Notes: a model not told the origin generated them from the letters alone. Shown: positions 16,892-25,978, counted from the first letter of the stretch. The stretch is DNA of 64,000 bases from Bordetella parapertussis (GCA_945885345.1 CAMCYP010000004.1:80730-144729); one strand, 5' to 3'. Numbers and translations are program-made.

Positions 16892-16897
16892 TTAGAC
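16817..16897 (+). repeat. attC site (59-base element) of cassette 1
   Basis: An 81-bp imperfect palindrome is bounded by the inverse core CTCTAAC (16817-16823) and the core site GTTAGAC (16891-16897, matching GTTRRRY). The inner arms pair as well: GTTGCA (16843-16848) with TGCAAC (16868-16873), and CGGCG with CGCCG around a short loop. The unequal arms leave the extrahelical bases typical of attC. It immediately follows a stop codon, as attC sites do. Confidence 0.85.
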
Positions 16898-17809
16898 CGC
16901 CTCATCGCGTTTTACTGAGTCAATCATTCATGAACACGTCCAGTGGCGACCGAGCCTTCGCCGGGTCCATTCCACAGTTGTATGAGCAGTACTTGGTCCC
17001 ACTGATCTTCGACCCGTATGCGAGAGATCTGGCCCGCCGAGTAGCTTCCTCTGCTCCGTCGGCCGTCCTTGAGATCGCCGCCGGGACTGGGGTGGTCACG
17101 CGCCACCTGGCGGCTCAGTTGCCCGCCGACGTATCGATCGTATCGACCGATCTGAATCAGGCAATGCTCGATCACGCCGTGTGCATAGGCACGAACCGCG
17201 CAGTGACGTGGCGGCAGGCCGATGCAATGGACCTTCCTTTTGGCGATAGCAGCTTCGACTCGGTGGTGTGCCAGTTCGGCGCCATGTTCTTTCCGGACAA
17301 GGCGGCAGCCTTCGCCGAGACACGCCGGGTACTACGTCCCGGTGGGACGTTCTTGTTCAACGTCTGGGATCGAATAGAGGACAACGAATTCGCCGATTGC
17401 GTCACCCAGGCAATGGCACGCCTGTTCCCGAATGATCCTCCCCGATTCTTGGCAAGGCTGCCACACGGCTACTACGACCGAGCAGTGATCGACAACGCTC
17501 TCGTTGATGGCGGCTTCACGGGCTCCATCTTTTACGACACCGTCGCCGTGCAAAGTCGCGCCGAGTCGCCTCGAACTGTCGCGATCGCCTATTGCCAGGG
17601 AACGCCGTTGCGCAACGAACTCGTGGGGCGTGACGCCTCAATTCTGGATGAGGCGACGGACATTGCGACTGCCGCCATCAAAGAGCGCTTTGGTACTGGC
17701 CACGTCACCGGAAAAATTCAGGCACACGTCATCTCGGCCAAAAAGGAGGCGTAGAACAAATGCGGCCCAACCCTTCTTACAAGCGAACCGGCGCCACTTA
17801 ACTCACAAG
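16892..17809 (+). mobile_element. Integron gene cassette 2 (degenerate 3' end)
   Basis: It begins with TTAGACCGC at the crossover of the first attC and holds a single methyltransferase gene. Its right end has an inverse core inside GCGGCCCAAC, which matches the complement of the left boundary (GCGGTCTAAC) at 8 of 10 positions. A weak GTTAATA core follows. The rest of this second attC is short and poorly paired, so the cassette is probably no longer excisable. Confidence 0.6.
16930..17754 (+). CDS. Class I SAM-dependent methyltransferase (cassette-borne)
   Basis: The 274-residue protein has a Rossmann-type methyltransferase core: the SAM-binding motif LEIAAGTGVVTRHL at about residues 45-58, an acidic residue in VSTDLNQAML, the motif QADAMDLPFGDSSFD near 97-111, and VLRPGGTFLFNVW. 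This resembles the UbiE/Methyltransf_11 group. The start at 16930 is the first ATG after the cassette boundary. The substrate is unknown. Small-molecule methyltransferases are common cargo of integron cassettes. It has no operon partner. Confidence 0.82.
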   Translation: MNTSSGDRAFAGSIPQLYEQYLVPLIFDPYARDLARRVASSAPSAVLEIAAGTGVVTRHLAAQLPADVSIVSTDLNQAMLDHAVCIGTNRAVTWRQADAMDLPFGDSSFDSVVCQFGAMFFPDKAAAFAETRRVLRPGGTFLFNVWDRIEDNEFADCVTQAMARLFPNDPPRFLARLPHGYYDRAVIDNALVDGGFTGSIFYDTVAVQSRAESPRTVAIAYCQGTPLRNELVGRDASILDEATDIATAAIKERFGTGHVTGKIQAHVISAKKEA

Positions 17810-17815
17810 TTAATA
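17765..17815 (+). repeat. Candidate degenerate attC site of cassette 2
   Basis: GCCCAAC (17765-17771) matches the inverse core RYYYAAC, and GTTAATA (17809-17815) is a poor core site 51 bp away. AAC/GTT pair at the ends, but internal pairing is weak. The 51-bp length is at the lower limit for attC sites. It may be a decayed or truncated site. Confidence 0.4.
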
Positions 17816-17917
17816 CCCAAAAACCGGCCAAAATCCAGGCAAGATCGGCCAATCAAAAGAAAAAACACCCACCGACTCCCGCCGGCAGGCGTTCTGATTT
17901 ACAGCCAGCGCTGAAGC

Positions 17918-19330
17918 TTATTTCTTTTTCGGCGCCTTGATCTTGATACCGACCATGCTCTCCGGCTTGACCCACTGGTCAAACTGCGCAGAAGTCAGGT
18001 GACCCAGCGCAATCGCCGATTCCTTCAGCGTCAGCCCCTTCTTATGCGCGTTCTTGGCAATCGCCGCGGCCTTGGCATAACCGATGTGCGGGTTCAGTGC
18101 TGTCACCAGCATCAGCGATTCATTGGTGAACTGCTCGATGCGCTCGAGGTTGGGTGCTATGCCGACCGCGCAATGCTCATCGAAGTTTTCGCAGGCATGC
18201 GCCAGCAGGTTCACGCTGTGCATGAAATTGCGGATCACCATCGGCCGGAACACGTTGAGTTCAAAGTTGCCCATCGAACCGCCGACGTTGATCGCAACAT
18301 CGTTGCCGAAGACCTGACAGCAGGCCATGGTCATCGATTCCGACTGCGTCGGGTTGACCTTGCCCGGCATGATCGACGAGCCCGGTTCGTTTTCCGGGAT
18401 GTTCAGCTCGCCGATGCCGCAGCGCGGGCCGCTGGACAGCCAGCGGATGTCATTGGCGATTTTCATCAGCGAGGTGGCCAGGGTTTTCAGTGCGCCGTGG
18501 GCGGCAACCACGCCGTCACAGGAACCCAGCGCTTCGAACTTGTTGGGCGCCGTGACGAAAGGAAGACCCGTCATTTTTTTCAGTTGTGCGGCCACGTCTT
18601 TCGCAAACTTCGGATGGGCGTTGAGTCCAGTGCCGACCGCGGTGCCACCAAGTGCGAGTTCACACAGATGCGGCAGTGACGCCTCGACATGTTTCAGGCT
18701 GTGGTCGAGCTGCGACACATAACCGGAAAATTCCTGGCCCAGCGTCAGCGGCGTTGCATCCTGCAGGTGGGTGCGGCCGATCTTGACGATGTGCATGAAG
18801 GCGCGGGATTTTTTGTCCAGCGTGTTGCGCAGTTTTTTCACCGCGGGCTTGAGCTGCTTTTCCAGTGCGATCACCGCCGCGACGTGCATCGCCGTGGGGA
18901 AGGTATCGTTGGAGGACTGGCCCTTGTTGACGTCGTCGTTCTCGTGCACCAGGCGTGCCGCGCCGCGTTTGCCGCCGAGGATTTCCGAAGCACGATTGGC
19001 CAGCACTTCGTTGACGTTCATGTTGGTCTGGGTGCCGGAGCCGGTCTGCCACACCACCAGCGGGAAATGCGCATCCCATAGGCCGGTCAGCGCTTCATCG
19101 GCGGCCTTGACGATGGCGTTGCCTTTTTTCTTGTCGAGCACGCCCAGCGCCATGTTGGTCAGCGCCGCGGCTTTTTTCACCATCACCTGCGCATGCACCA
19201 CCGGCAGCGGCATGGTCTCGCCGGGGAAATGGAAGTGATGCAGGCTGCGCTGGGTCTGCGCGCCCCACAGCATGTTGTCGGGCACTTCGATGGCGCCCAT
19301 CGTGTCGTGTTCGGTGCGGAATTTGGCCAT
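17918..19330 (-). CDS. fumC: Class II fumarate hydratase
   Basis: The 470-residue protein has the length and motifs of the iron-independent fumarase: [10 protein letters not shown] near residue 97, [17 protein letters not shown], and the signature loop [13 protein letters not shown]. It interconverts fumarate and malate in the TCA cycle in the cytoplasm. The protein ends in the lysine-rich tail KIKAPKKK. It lies upstream of and co-directional with nothing closer than the malic enzyme gene (136 bp), so co-transcription with maeB is possible but separated by a hairpin. FumC rather than aspartase is indicated by the overall sequence. Confidence 0.95.
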   Translation of the reverse strand: MAKFRTEHDTMGAIEVPDNMLWGAQTQRSLHHFHFPGETMPLPVVHAQVMVKKAAALTNMALGVLDKKKGNAIVKAADEALTGLWDAHFPLVVWQTGSGTQTNMNVNEVLANRASEILGGKRGAARLVHENDDVNKGQSSNDTFPTAMHVAAVIALEKQLKPAVKKLRNTLDKKSRAFMHIVKIGRTHLQDATPLTLGQEFSGYVSQLDHSLKHVEASLPHLCELALGGTAVGTGLNAHPKFAKDVAAQLKKMTGLPFVTAPNKFEALGSCDGVVAAHGALKTLATSLMKIANDIRWLSSGPRCGIGELNIPENEPGSSIMPGKVNPTQSESMTMACCQVFGNDVAINVGGSMGNFELNVFRPMVIRNFMHSVNLLAHACENFDEHCAVGIAPNLERIEQFTNESLMLVTALNPHIGYAKAAAIAKNAHKKGLTLKESAIALGHLTSAQFDQWVKPESMVGIKIKAPKKK

Positions 19331-19433
19331 GATCTTCTTTATAAAATTATCAACAAAATCAAATACTTATAAATATTCGGGCTTTTTTGCGGCCCCTCAC
19401 CCCAACCCTGCTTTGCTTCAAGTGTGCCCTTGT

Positions 19434-19452
19434 CTCCCCGCTTTGCGGGGAG
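19434..19452. terminator. Hairpin between maeB and fumC
   Basis: CTCCCCG (19434-19440) and CGGGGAG (19446-19452) form a 7-bp stem with a 5-nt loop. It lies just after the maeB stop codon on the minus strand. There is no good T-run, so it is a weak terminator at best. Confidence 0.4.
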
Positions 19453-19466
19453 AGGGAGAATCACAA

Positions 19467-21764
19467 TCAGAGCAGCGGGCGCTGCTCGCCGCGCTGGGCA
19501 TTGGCATCGGCCACGGTCAGCGCCGTCATGTTGACGATGCGGCGCACCGTCGCGCTGGTGGTCAGTACATGCACCGGTTTGGCGGCGCCGAGCAGGATCG
19601 GTCCGACGGTGATGCCGTCGCCTGACGAAGTTTTCAGCAGGTTGAAGGCGATGTTGGCGGCATCCAGCGTCGGCATGATCAGCAGGTTGGCCTGCCCTTT
19701 CAGCCGTGCATTCGGAAAAGCCCGCATGCGGATTTCTTCCGACAGCGCCGCGTCGCCGTGCATCTCACCCTCGACTTCGAGGTTGGGCGCGCGCTCGCGG
19801 ATCAGCGCCAGTGCCGTGCGCATCTTGCGCGCAGTCGGAGAATCCGCCGAACCGAAACTCGAATGCGACAGCAGTGCGACTTTGGGGATCAGGCCGAAGC
19901 GGCTGATCTCCTCGGCGGCGAGCAGCGTCGATTCGACGATCTGTTCCGCGGTGGGATCAAAATTGACATAGGTGTCACAGATAAACACGGTGCGACCCGG
20001 CAGCATCACCATGTTCATCGCGGCGAAGTGCTGCACGCCGGGGCGCTTGCCGATCACCAGGTCGACGAAGCGCAGGTGGCCGTCGTAACGGCCAAAGAGG
20101 CCGCAGAGCATCGCGTCGGCCGCACCCAGGCGCATCATCATCGCGCCGATCAGCGTGGTGCGGCGACGCATGTCGAGCTTGGCAATGTCCGGCGTCACGC
20201 CGCGGCGTTCGCCGAGGCGCTGGTACTCGGTCCAGTATTCGCGGTAACGCGGGTCATTGCTGGGATCAACCAGCGTGTAGTCACGGTCACGCTGCAGGCG
20301 CAGCCCCAGGCGCTCGATGCGCATCTTGATGACTTCGGGCCGGCCGATCAGGATCGGCTGCACGATGCCTTCGTCGACGGCGACCTGCACCGCGCGCAGC
20401 ACCACTTCCTGTTCACCCTCGGCATAGACCACGCGCTTGGGCGATTTTTTCGCCGCGGCGATCACCGGTTTCATGATCAGGCCGGAGTGGTAGACCACTT
20501 CGTTCATGCGCTGTGCATAGGCGTCAAAATCAGTGATCGGCCGCGTCGCGACACCGCTGTCCATGGCCGCTTTCGCCACCGCGGGCGCAACGGTGCTGAT
20601 CAGGCGCGGATCAAAGGGCCGCGGAATCAGGTAATCGGGGCCGAATTTAAGATCCTGCTCGCCATAGGCCGCGGCGACGATCTCGGACTGTTCAGCCTGA
20701 GCCAGCGCGGCAATCGCGTTGACCGCGGCAATTTCCATGTCGCGGTTGATGGTGGTCGCGCCGACATCCAGCGCGCCGCGGAAAATGAACGGGAAACAAA
20801 GGACGTTGTTGACCTGGTTCGGATAGTCCGAACGTCCGGTGGCCATCACCGCATCGGGACGCACTGCCTTCACCAGTTCCGGCAGGATTTCCGGTTCCGG
20901 ATTGGCGAGTGCCAGGATCAGCGGCCGCTCCGCCATCTGTTTGACCCATTCCGGTTTCAGCACCTTGCCCGCGGACAAACCGAGGAAGGCATCGGCGCCG
21001 GCCATCACTTCCGACAACGTGCGCGCCTTGGTGTCGATGGCATAACGCGCCTTCTCGTCATCCATCAGTTCGGTGCGGCCCTTGTAGACCACGCCGACGA
21101 TGTCGGTGACGGTGATGTTTTCCTGCCGCAAACCCAGGGACACCAGCAGGTCGAGGCAGGCCAGTGCCGCGGCACCGGCACCGGAAACAACGAGTTTTAT
21201 TTTTGAAATGTCTTTGCCGACGACCTTCAGGCCGTTGGTGAAGGCCGCGCTGACGATGATCGCGGTGCCGTGCTGGTCGTCATGGAATACGGGAATCTTG
21301 CAGCGCTTGCGGAGTTCGCGCTCAACGATGAAACATTCCGGCGCCTTGATGTCTTCGAGGTTGATGCCGCCGAAGGTGGGTTCGAGTGCTGCGATGATGT
21401 CGACCAGCTTGTGCGGATCAAGTTCGTTGATTTCGATGTCGAAGACGTCGATGCCGGCGAATTTCTTGAACAGCACTGCCTTGCCTTCCATCACCGGCTT
21501 CGCCGCCAGTGGACCGATGTTGCCGAGGCCCAGCACGGCCGTGCCGTTGGTGATCACCGCAACCAGGTTGCCGCGCGCGGTGTAGAGGCTGGCATCTGCG
21601 GGATTTTCCGCAATGGCCTCGCACACCATCGCCACGCCGGGCGTGTAGGCGAGCGCGAGGTCGCGCTGGTTGACCAGCCCCTTGGTGGGGGTGACTGCAA
21701 TTTTTCCCGGAACCGGCAGCCGGTGGTATTCCAGCGCCGCTTTGCGGAGTTGCTCATCAGCCAT
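19467..21764 (-). CDS. maeB: NADP-dependent malic enzyme with C-terminal phosphotransacetylase-like domain
   Basis: The 765-residue protein is the large malic enzyme typical of proteobacteria. Residues 1-430 form the malic enzyme part, with the catalytic-site sequence [16 protein letters not shown] and the nucleotide fold [16 protein letters not shown]. Residues 440-760 form a phosphate acetyltransferase-like domain that in known MaeB proteins binds acetyl-CoA for allosteric control rather than catalysing. It decarboxylates malate to pyruvate with NADPH formation. The plus-strand reading frames over it are shadows. Confidence 0.95.
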   Translation of the reverse strand: MADEQLRKAALEYHRLPVPGKIAVTPTKGLVNQRDLALAYTPGVAMVCEAIAENPADASLYTARGNLVAVITNGTAVLGLGNIGPLAAKPVMEGKAVLFKKFAGIDVFDIEINELDPHKLVDIIAALEPTFGGINLEDIKAPECFIVERELRKRCKIPVFHDDQHGTAIIVSAAFTNGLKVVGKDISKIKLVVSGAGAAALACLDLLVSLGLRQENITVTDIVGVVYKGRTELMDDEKARYAIDTKARTLSEVMAGADAFLGLSAGKVLKPEWVKQMAERPLILALANPEPEILPELVKAVRPDAVMATGRSDYPNQVNNVLCFPFIFRGALDVGATTINRDMEIAAVNAIAALAQAEQSEIVAAAYGEQDLKFGPDYLIPRPFDPRLISTVAPAVAKAAMDSGVATRPITDFDAYAQRMNEVVYHSGLIMKPVIAAAKKSPKRVVYAEGEQEVVLRAVQVAVDEGIVQPILIGRPEVIKMRIERLGLRLQRDRDYTLVDPSNDPRYREYWTEYQRLGERRGVTPDIAKLDMRRRTTLIGAMMMRLGAADAMLCGLFGRYDGHLRFVDLVIGKRPGVQHFAAMNMVMLPGRTVFICDTYVNFDPTAEQIVESTLLAAEEISRFGLIPKVALLSHSSFGSADSPTARKMRTALALIRERAPNLEVEGEMHGDAALSEEIRMRAFPNARLKGQANLLIMPTLDAANIAFNLLKTSSGDGITVGPILLGAAKPVHVLTTSATVRRIVNMTALTVADANAQRGEQRPLL

Positions 21765-21964
21765 TTGCGAGAACCGCCTTTCGATGTCAGCCGCCAGCCG
21801 CGTGGCTTTGCGGGAGCGGAATTATACCGTAGCCCCTGCGTCGCTTCGCCTCGCAGCCGGCCCACGATCCGCACCGCAAAGGTGCGCCAAGGCGGCGCAA
21901 AAATCCTGTATCTTGATTGCAGAACGATGGAAAATCGCCGAAAAAGCTGATTGGGGTTCGCACA

Positions 21965-22330
21965 TTGGAAATCAACATTCCCGAAGTTCATGCCGAAGTC
22001 AGCGCCGCCTGCGCGCGTTACGAACAGGCGCTGGTCAGCAATGATGTGGCGGCACTCGATGCGCTGTTCTGGCAAAGCCCGCACACCATTCGTTACGGCG
22101 CCACCGAAGTGCTCTACGGTTTTGAGGAGATCGCACAGTTCCGCGCCGCGCGCTCGCCGGCCGGACTGGCGCGCACGGTATCGCGCGAAGTGATCACCAC
22201 CTACGGCCGCGACTTCGCCACCTCGAGCCTGCAGTTCGAGCGCAGCGGCATAAGCGGACGGCAGATGCAGACCTGGGCGCGCATGCCCGAAGGCTGGCGC
22301 GTCGTCGCTGCCCACGTCAGCATGATGTAA
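21965..22330 (+). CDS. HpxZ/AtzH-like small protein (SnoaL/NTF2 fold)
   Basis: The 121-residue product begins [20 protein letters not shown] if the TTG at 21965 is used, which matches the usual N-terminus of this family; no ATG is available nearby. The NTF2-like features [18 protein letters not shown] and a C-terminal [19 protein letters not shown] are clear. Relatives accompany amidase-type genes for oxalurate or s-triazine catabolism (HpxZ, AtzH), but no such amidase is next to it here. It is followed by the prolyl iminopeptidase gene on the same strand after 89 bp. Confidence 0.75.
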   Translation: MEINIPEVHAEVSAACARYEQALVSNDVAALDALFWQSPHTIRYGATEVLYGFEEIAQFRAARSPAGLARTVSREVITTYGRDFATSSLQFERSGISGRQMQTWARMPEGWRVVAAHVSMM

Positions 22331-22419
22331 CGGACTGCGCCCCGCAGCCGCCCGGCCCACGGGCGCCGCCTTTGTGCTAACGTTGCGCTGCTTTTTTTGC
22401 AGCGAACAACGTGACTTTC

Positions 22420-23406
22420 ATGGCCCAGACCTCTTCCGGCGCATCCGGCTTCCGCGCCGAACTCCATCCCGAAATCGAGCCCTATAACAACGGCATGCTG
22501 GCGCTCGACGGCCGGCATCGCATGTACTTCGAGGAAAGCGGCAACCCGCGCGGCGCGCCGGTGCTGTTCCTGCATGGCGGCCCCGGCGCGGGTGCTGCGA
22601 CTGCGCATCGCCGGTTTTTTGATCCCGCGCATTACCGCATCGTCATTTTTGACCAGCGCGGTGCCGGACGTTCGCTGCCGCTGGGCGAGGTCACCGACAA
22701 TACGACGCCGTTACTCGTGTCGGACATCGAACAGCTGCGCGAAAAACTCGGCATCAATCGCTGGCTGGTATTCGGTGGTTCCTGGGGCAGCACGCTCGCG
22801 CTGGCCTATGCCGAAGCCCATCCGCAGCGCTGCACCGGGCTGATCCTGCGCGGCATTTTTCTGTGTCGCGACAGTGAAATCGACTGGTTCCTTTACGGCC
22901 TGCGCAATCTGTTTCCCGAAGCCTGGCACGCTTTCACCGCGCCGATTCCTGAATCCGAACGCGGCGACCTGCTCACGGCCTACCATCGCCGCCTGACTGA
23001 TCCCGACCCGGCCGTGCACATGCCGGCAGCGCGCGCCTGGAGCACTTACGAAGGTTCGTGCTCGACGCTGCTGCCGAGCCCGGAAACCGTGGCCTATTTC
23101 GCCGGCGACGTGGTTGCCCTCGGCCTCGCGCGCATCGAAGCGCATTATTTCAAGCATGACATTTTCCTGCCGCAGAACTCGCTGCTCGACAATGTCGGCC
23201 GCATCCGCAACATCCCCGGCGTCATCGTGCAAGGGCGTTACGATGCGGTCTGCCCCATCGTCTCGGCCGACGACCTGCACCGCGCCTGGCCGGAGGCGGA
23301 ATACATCATCGTGCCCGATGCCGGACATTCGGCATGGGAGCCCGGCATCTGCGCGGCGCTGGTCCGGGCCTGCGAAAAATTCAAAACTATTACCAAGGGA
23401 GAATGA
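22420..23406 (+). CDS. pip: Prolyl aminopeptidase (proline iminopeptidase, S33 family)
   Basis: The 328-residue alpha/beta hydrolase has the family oxyanion motif LHGGPGAG (about residue 47), the nucleophile elbow GGSWGSTLALAY with the catalytic Ser near 112, Asp in VQGRYDAVCP and His in DAGHSAWEPG. It cleaves N-terminal proline from peptides in the cytoplasm. A GTG nine bases upstream of the chosen ATG is an alternative start. It is directly followed by the FAH-family gene (1-bp gap), so the two form an operon. Confidence 0.92.
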   Translation: MAQTSSGASGFRAELHPEIEPYNNGMLALDGRHRMYFEESGNPRGAPVLFLHGGPGAGAATAHRRFFDPAHYRIVIFDQRGAGRSLPLGEVTDNTTPLLVSDIEQLREKLGINRWLVFGGSWGSTLALAYAEAHPQRCTGLILRGIFLCRDSEIDWFLYGLRNLFPEAWHAFTAPIPESERGDLLTAYHRRLTDPDPAVHMPAARAWSTYEGSCSTLLPSPETVAYFAGDVVALGLARIEAHYFKHDIFLPQNSLLDNVGRIRNIPGVIVQGRYDAVCPIVSADDLHRAWPEAEYIIVPDAGHSAWEPGICAALVRACEKFKTITKGE

Positions 23407-23407
23407 A

Positions 23408-24322
23408 ATGAAACTGGTGACTTACTCTGCGGGCAAACGCGCCCCGGCGAAAATCGGCGTGATCGCTGCTGACGGCAGCATCATCGACCTCGAAGCCGCG
23501 GCGAAAAAGGCACGCGTCAAGCTGCCCTTTGCGGCCAACGACATGGTCGCGCTGGTCGCCGCCGGCAAGAGCGGCCTGGCGCTGGTGAAGAAGGCTGTCG
23601 CCGGATTCAAGACCGGCCAATACAAGATGAACAAGGTCACGCTGCATGCGCCGATTCCGCGTCCGCGCAAAAACGTGTTCTGCGTCGGCTGGAATTATGT
23701 CGAGCATTTCGAAGAAGGCGCCAAGGCCCGTCCGCATGTGACGGAACTGCCGAAACATCCGGCGTTTTTCAGCAAGCAGCCGCTGGCGGTGAACAGCCCC
23801 TACGGCGAAGTGCCGTCGCATCCCGGCGTCACCGAAAAACTCGACTGGGAAGTGGAAATGGCCGTGGTCATCGGCAAAGCCGGCCGCAACATCAAGGAAG
23901 CCGATGCGATGAAGCACATCTACGGCTACATGATCGCCAACGACGTGTCGGCGCGCGAAGTACAGCGCCAGCACGGGCAGCAGTGGTTCAAGGGCAAGAG
24001 CCTCGACGGCCATTGCCCGATGGGACCGTGGCTGACTACCGCCGATGCAGTGAAAAACCCGCAGAACCTGCGCATCACCTGCCGCGTCAACGGCGTGACC
24101 AAGCAGGATTCCAACACCAGCTATATGTATTTCAAGCTGCCGCGCCTGATCGCCGAGCTGTCGGCCGGTCTGACACTGGAGCCCGGCGACCTGTTCCTCA
24201 CCGGCACGCCGGCCGGCGTCGGCCACGCACGCAATCCGCCGGAATTCATGAAAGCCGGCGACATCCTGGAAACAGAAGTGGAAGGACTGGGACTGCTGCG
24301 CAATAAAATAGGCGCAAAATAA
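23408..24322 (+). CDS. Fumarylacetoacetate hydrolase (FAH) family protein
   Basis: The 304-residue protein has an N-terminal domain of about 80 residues and the FAH catalytic fold with GWNYVEH, the metal-binding DWEVEMAVVIG, the segment YMIANDVSAREVQ and GTPAGVG. A ribosome binding site (AAGGGAGAA) precedes the ATG at 23408. Family members hydrolyse or decarboxylate 2-oxo acids such as acylpyruvates, fumarylacetoacetate or oxaloacetate. Which one applies cannot be told. It is co-transcribed with the prolyl aminopeptidase gene. A 15-bp tandem repeat straddles its stop codon. Confidence 0.9.
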   Translation: MKLVTYSAGKRAPAKIGVIAADGSIIDLEAAAKKARVKLPFAANDMVALVAAGKSGLALVKKAVAGFKTGQYKMNKVTLHAPIPRPRKNVFCVGWNYVEHFEEGAKARPHVTELPKHPAFFSKQPLAVNSPYGEVPSHPGVTEKLDWEVEMAVVIGKAGRNIKEADAMKHIYGYMIANDVSAREVQRQHGQQWFKGKSLDGHCPMGPWLTTADAVKNPQNLRITCRVNGVTKQDSNTSYMYFKLPRLIAELSAGLTLEPGDLFLTGTPAGVGHARNPPEFMKAGDILETEVEGLGLLRNKIGAK

Positions 24323-24348
24323 GTCGGCGCAAAATAAGTCGGCGCAAA
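24311..24348 (+). repeat. 15-bp tandem repeat across a stop codon
   Basis: GGCGCAAAATAAGTC occurs at 24311-24325 and 24326-24340, followed by a partial copy at 24341-24348. The TAA in the first copy is the stop codon of the FAH-family gene, and the second copy keeps a duplicate TAA. Confidence 0.8.
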
Positions 24349-24381
24349 GCAGGTTTCAGAGCAGGTTTGATTGCTCCAATA

Positions 24382-24410
24382 AAAAAACGCCGCTCATGCG
24401 GCGTTTTTTA
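24382..24410. terminator. Bidirectional intrinsic terminator
   Basis: The stem AAAAAACGCCGC / GCGGCGTTTTTT with a short loop serves both the FAH-family gene from the left and the PhaM-like gene from the right. The TAA of the latter overlaps its right edge. Confidence 0.9.
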
Positions 24411-24686
24411 TTTCGGCTTTTTTTTCATGCTGTCGGCGGCAGCCTTGCCTGCCGATTGCAGACTCTCCAGTCCGGCCTTCTGCATTTCCAGCGTCTTGAT
24501 GGTCATCTGGACCATGCCGGTGTTCATGGTCAGCCAGGTTTCAACCGCCTTCAGCTCGGCGATTTTTTTCTCCAGATCCTCGACATTCATCGTCGGCGCG
24601 ATCATGCCCGGCATGGGAAAACCCATCGGGTTCCACATTTTCTGCATGAATTCGAAAAAATCCTTGGGTACGTCTTGTTCGGCCAT
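24408..24686 (-). CDS. PhaM-like polyhydroxyalkanoate granule-associated protein
   Basis: The 92-residue protein reads as a PhaM-type protein: an N-terminal FFEFMQKMWNPMG stretch, then VEDLEKKIAELKAVETWLTMN, a helical segment expected to form a coiled coil, and a short lysine-rich tail (MKKKPK). In Ralstonia, PhaM links polyhydroxybutyrate granules to the nucleoid and activates the PHB synthase; its Lys-rich tail binds DNA. Here the tail is much shorter than in the Ralstonia protein. No phaC or phaA gene is nearby. The gene stands alone between two terminators. Confidence 0.75.
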   Translation of the reverse strand: MAEQDVPKDFFEFMQKMWNPMGFPMPGMIAPTMNVEDLEKKIAELKAVETWLTMNTGMVQMTIKTLEMQKAGLESLQSAGKAAADSMKKKPK

Positions 24687-24769
24687 GGTCGCTCCCCTGC
24701 ATTACAGGAATAGGTGTTACGAAGATTATAGGCTGACGCAGGATTGGTGAGCCGCAGCCACAAATAAAG

Positions 24770-24793
24770 ATGGCGCCCCGGTCAGGGCGCCAT
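24770..24793. terminator. Intrinsic-type hairpin after the lytic transglycosylase gene
   Basis: ATGGCGCCC and GGGCGCCAT form a 9-bp perfect stem with a 6-nt loop. On the minus strand it is followed by TCTTTATTTG, so it can terminate the transglycosylase transcript. Confidence 0.7.
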
Positions 24794-24810
24794 GCAGGGG
24801 TCAGCGAGAA

Positions 24811-25563
24811 TTATTCGCCGAGCGGCGAATCGACATGGCGGGCGGCCACACGGATCCGCGGGGCCACCGGCGCCGGTTCGGCGAAGGCGGCAACAACGCG
24901 CTGCAGGCGCTGTTTCTCGCCCAGCACCTTGTTGGTGTAGGTGTCGTTGTCGTCACCGAGGGCGCCGGCGTACATCTGCAGGGCGATGCTCACATTGCCG
25001 GTGCGGGACAGGTATTCGCGCAGGATACGGGTGCCGACGCGGATATTGGATTCCGGGTCGAACACGGATTTCTCACCGCCGAACTCGGCCAGCTTGTCCG
25101 CATGGAACTTCGGGATGATCTGCATCAGGCCCTTGGCGCCGACGCCGCTTTCGGCGATCGGGTTATAGCGCGACTCGACCGCAATCACTGCCATGATCAG
25201 CAGCGGATCCATATTGACCCGGGCAGCTTCGGCATGGGCGATCTGCACGAACTCCAGCGTCACGTCCTGCGACACCTTGTAGCGCTTGGCCAGGAACTCG
25301 GCCAGCGCCTCGTGCCGGGCGGCGTCCGGATGCACGACCGGCGCGGGCTGCGGCAGCACACGGCCGGATACGGCTTTGGCCTCACTCTCGACGGCGGCAT
25401 AGGCAGATTCCAGCCATTGGACGCCGTAACGTTCGTGGAGCAGCAAAGCCAGGGCGGAGAAGCTGGCGATCAGCATCGCCAGGGTGACCATCTTGCGGAT
25501 CCAGTGCAGCGATAGTGCTGCCTGTTCCTCGGGGGATATTTCTGAAATCGATTTTGCGAACAT
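24811..25563 (-). CDS. Membrane-anchored lytic transglycosylase (SLT domain)
   Basis: The 250-residue protein has an N-terminal cytoplasmic stretch, one membrane segment at about residues 25-43, and a C-terminal SLT domain in the periplasm. The catalytic Glu is in VIAVESRYNP, followed by GAKGLMQIIP and the YAG segment (ALQMYAGALGD). It cleaves peptidoglycan glycan strands. The start at 25563 has a strong AAGGAGG site 7 nt upstream. It is preceded by a leader of about 100 nt with several stem-loops and by two NrdR-like boxes 32 bp apart, almost the same as those before nrdA, which suggests shared control with ribonucleotide reductase. Confidence 0.9.
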   Translation of the reverse strand: MFAKSISEISPEEQAALSLHWIRKMVTLAMLIASFSALALLLHERYGVQWLESAYAAVESEAKAVSGRVLPQPAPVVHPDAARHEALAEFLAKRYKVSQDVTLEFVQIAHAEAARVNMDPLLIMAVIAVESRYNPIAESGVGAKGLMQIIPKFHADKLAEFGGEKSVFDPESNIRVGTRILREYLSRTGNVSIALQMYAGALGDDNDTYTNKVLGEKQRLQRVVAAFAEPAPVAPRIRVAARHVDSPLGE

Positions 25564-25664
25564 GCAAAACCTCCTTTTGGGAGTGGCGCCGGCACGGGGC
25601 AGGCGCCTTCAGCGGTTGTTACCTCGCTACGGTAACGGGTGTCTCCTGGCTAACTCGGTCAGCC
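25564..25664 (-). ncRNA. Structured 5' leader of the lytic transglycosylase gene (candidate cis-regulatory RNA)
   Basis: Read on the minus strand, the ~100-nt leader has consecutive stems: GGCT/AGCC (25648-25664), GTTACC/GGTAAC (25618-25636, 7-nt loop), GGCGCC/GGCGCC (25585-25607) and CTCC/GGAG (25571-25583), the last covering the ribosome binding site. This could control translation. I could not assign it to a known riboswitch class. Confidence 0.4.
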
Positions 25665-25669
25665 GACAA

Positions 25670-25717
25670 CCACTATAGGTTGTGGGCCACTCAAAAAAAC
25701 TGGCTAATTCTAGGTGT
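25670..25717 (-). promoter_or_regulatory. Pair of NrdR-like boxes upstream of the lytic transglycosylase gene
   Basis: CCACTATAGGTTGTGG (25670-25685) differs by one base from the box upstream of nrdA. A second, weaker box, GGCTAATTCTAGGTGT (25702-25717), is centred 32 bp away, exactly the spacing of the nrdA pair. Three helical turns between paired boxes is the known NrdR arrangement. Confidence 0.6.
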
Positions 25718-25978
25718 TCAGACCCTGCGCCGCAACCCTGAAAACGGATTTTCATGGGGTTCGGGAAATAAGCCGGGGGCGGAGTGTAACGGCATTGCCC
25801 ACCGCAATGCAATAAAAATATAAGTTATTGTTTTTAAACAATATTTAATACTTTTACCGCTCTTACACAGGGTCAAACAAGGTAAATCGCAGGGATTTGA
25901 GCCGCATTGCGGCAAAGAGTTCACCAGAGCCGGCCCGGAGTACCGAAGGTGAAGTAAAAACTTAATAAAAACAATTAG
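25718..25978. other. A+T-rich intergenic stretch
   Basis: This segment upstream of the NrdR-like boxes holds no reading frame with coding character. It contains an A+T-rich tract (about 25810-25860) that may be part of a promoter region. Nothing else is recognised. Confidence 0.5.

Noticed and set aside
19758..21206. 482-codon plus-strand frame over maeB
   Set aside because: Shadow of the malic enzyme gene with His/Arg-rich non-family translation.
25635..25660. AGCCAGGAGAC motif in the SLT leader, as in cobalamin riboswitches
   Set aside because: The other conserved parts of a cobalamin riboswitch are missing, and the leader is too short.
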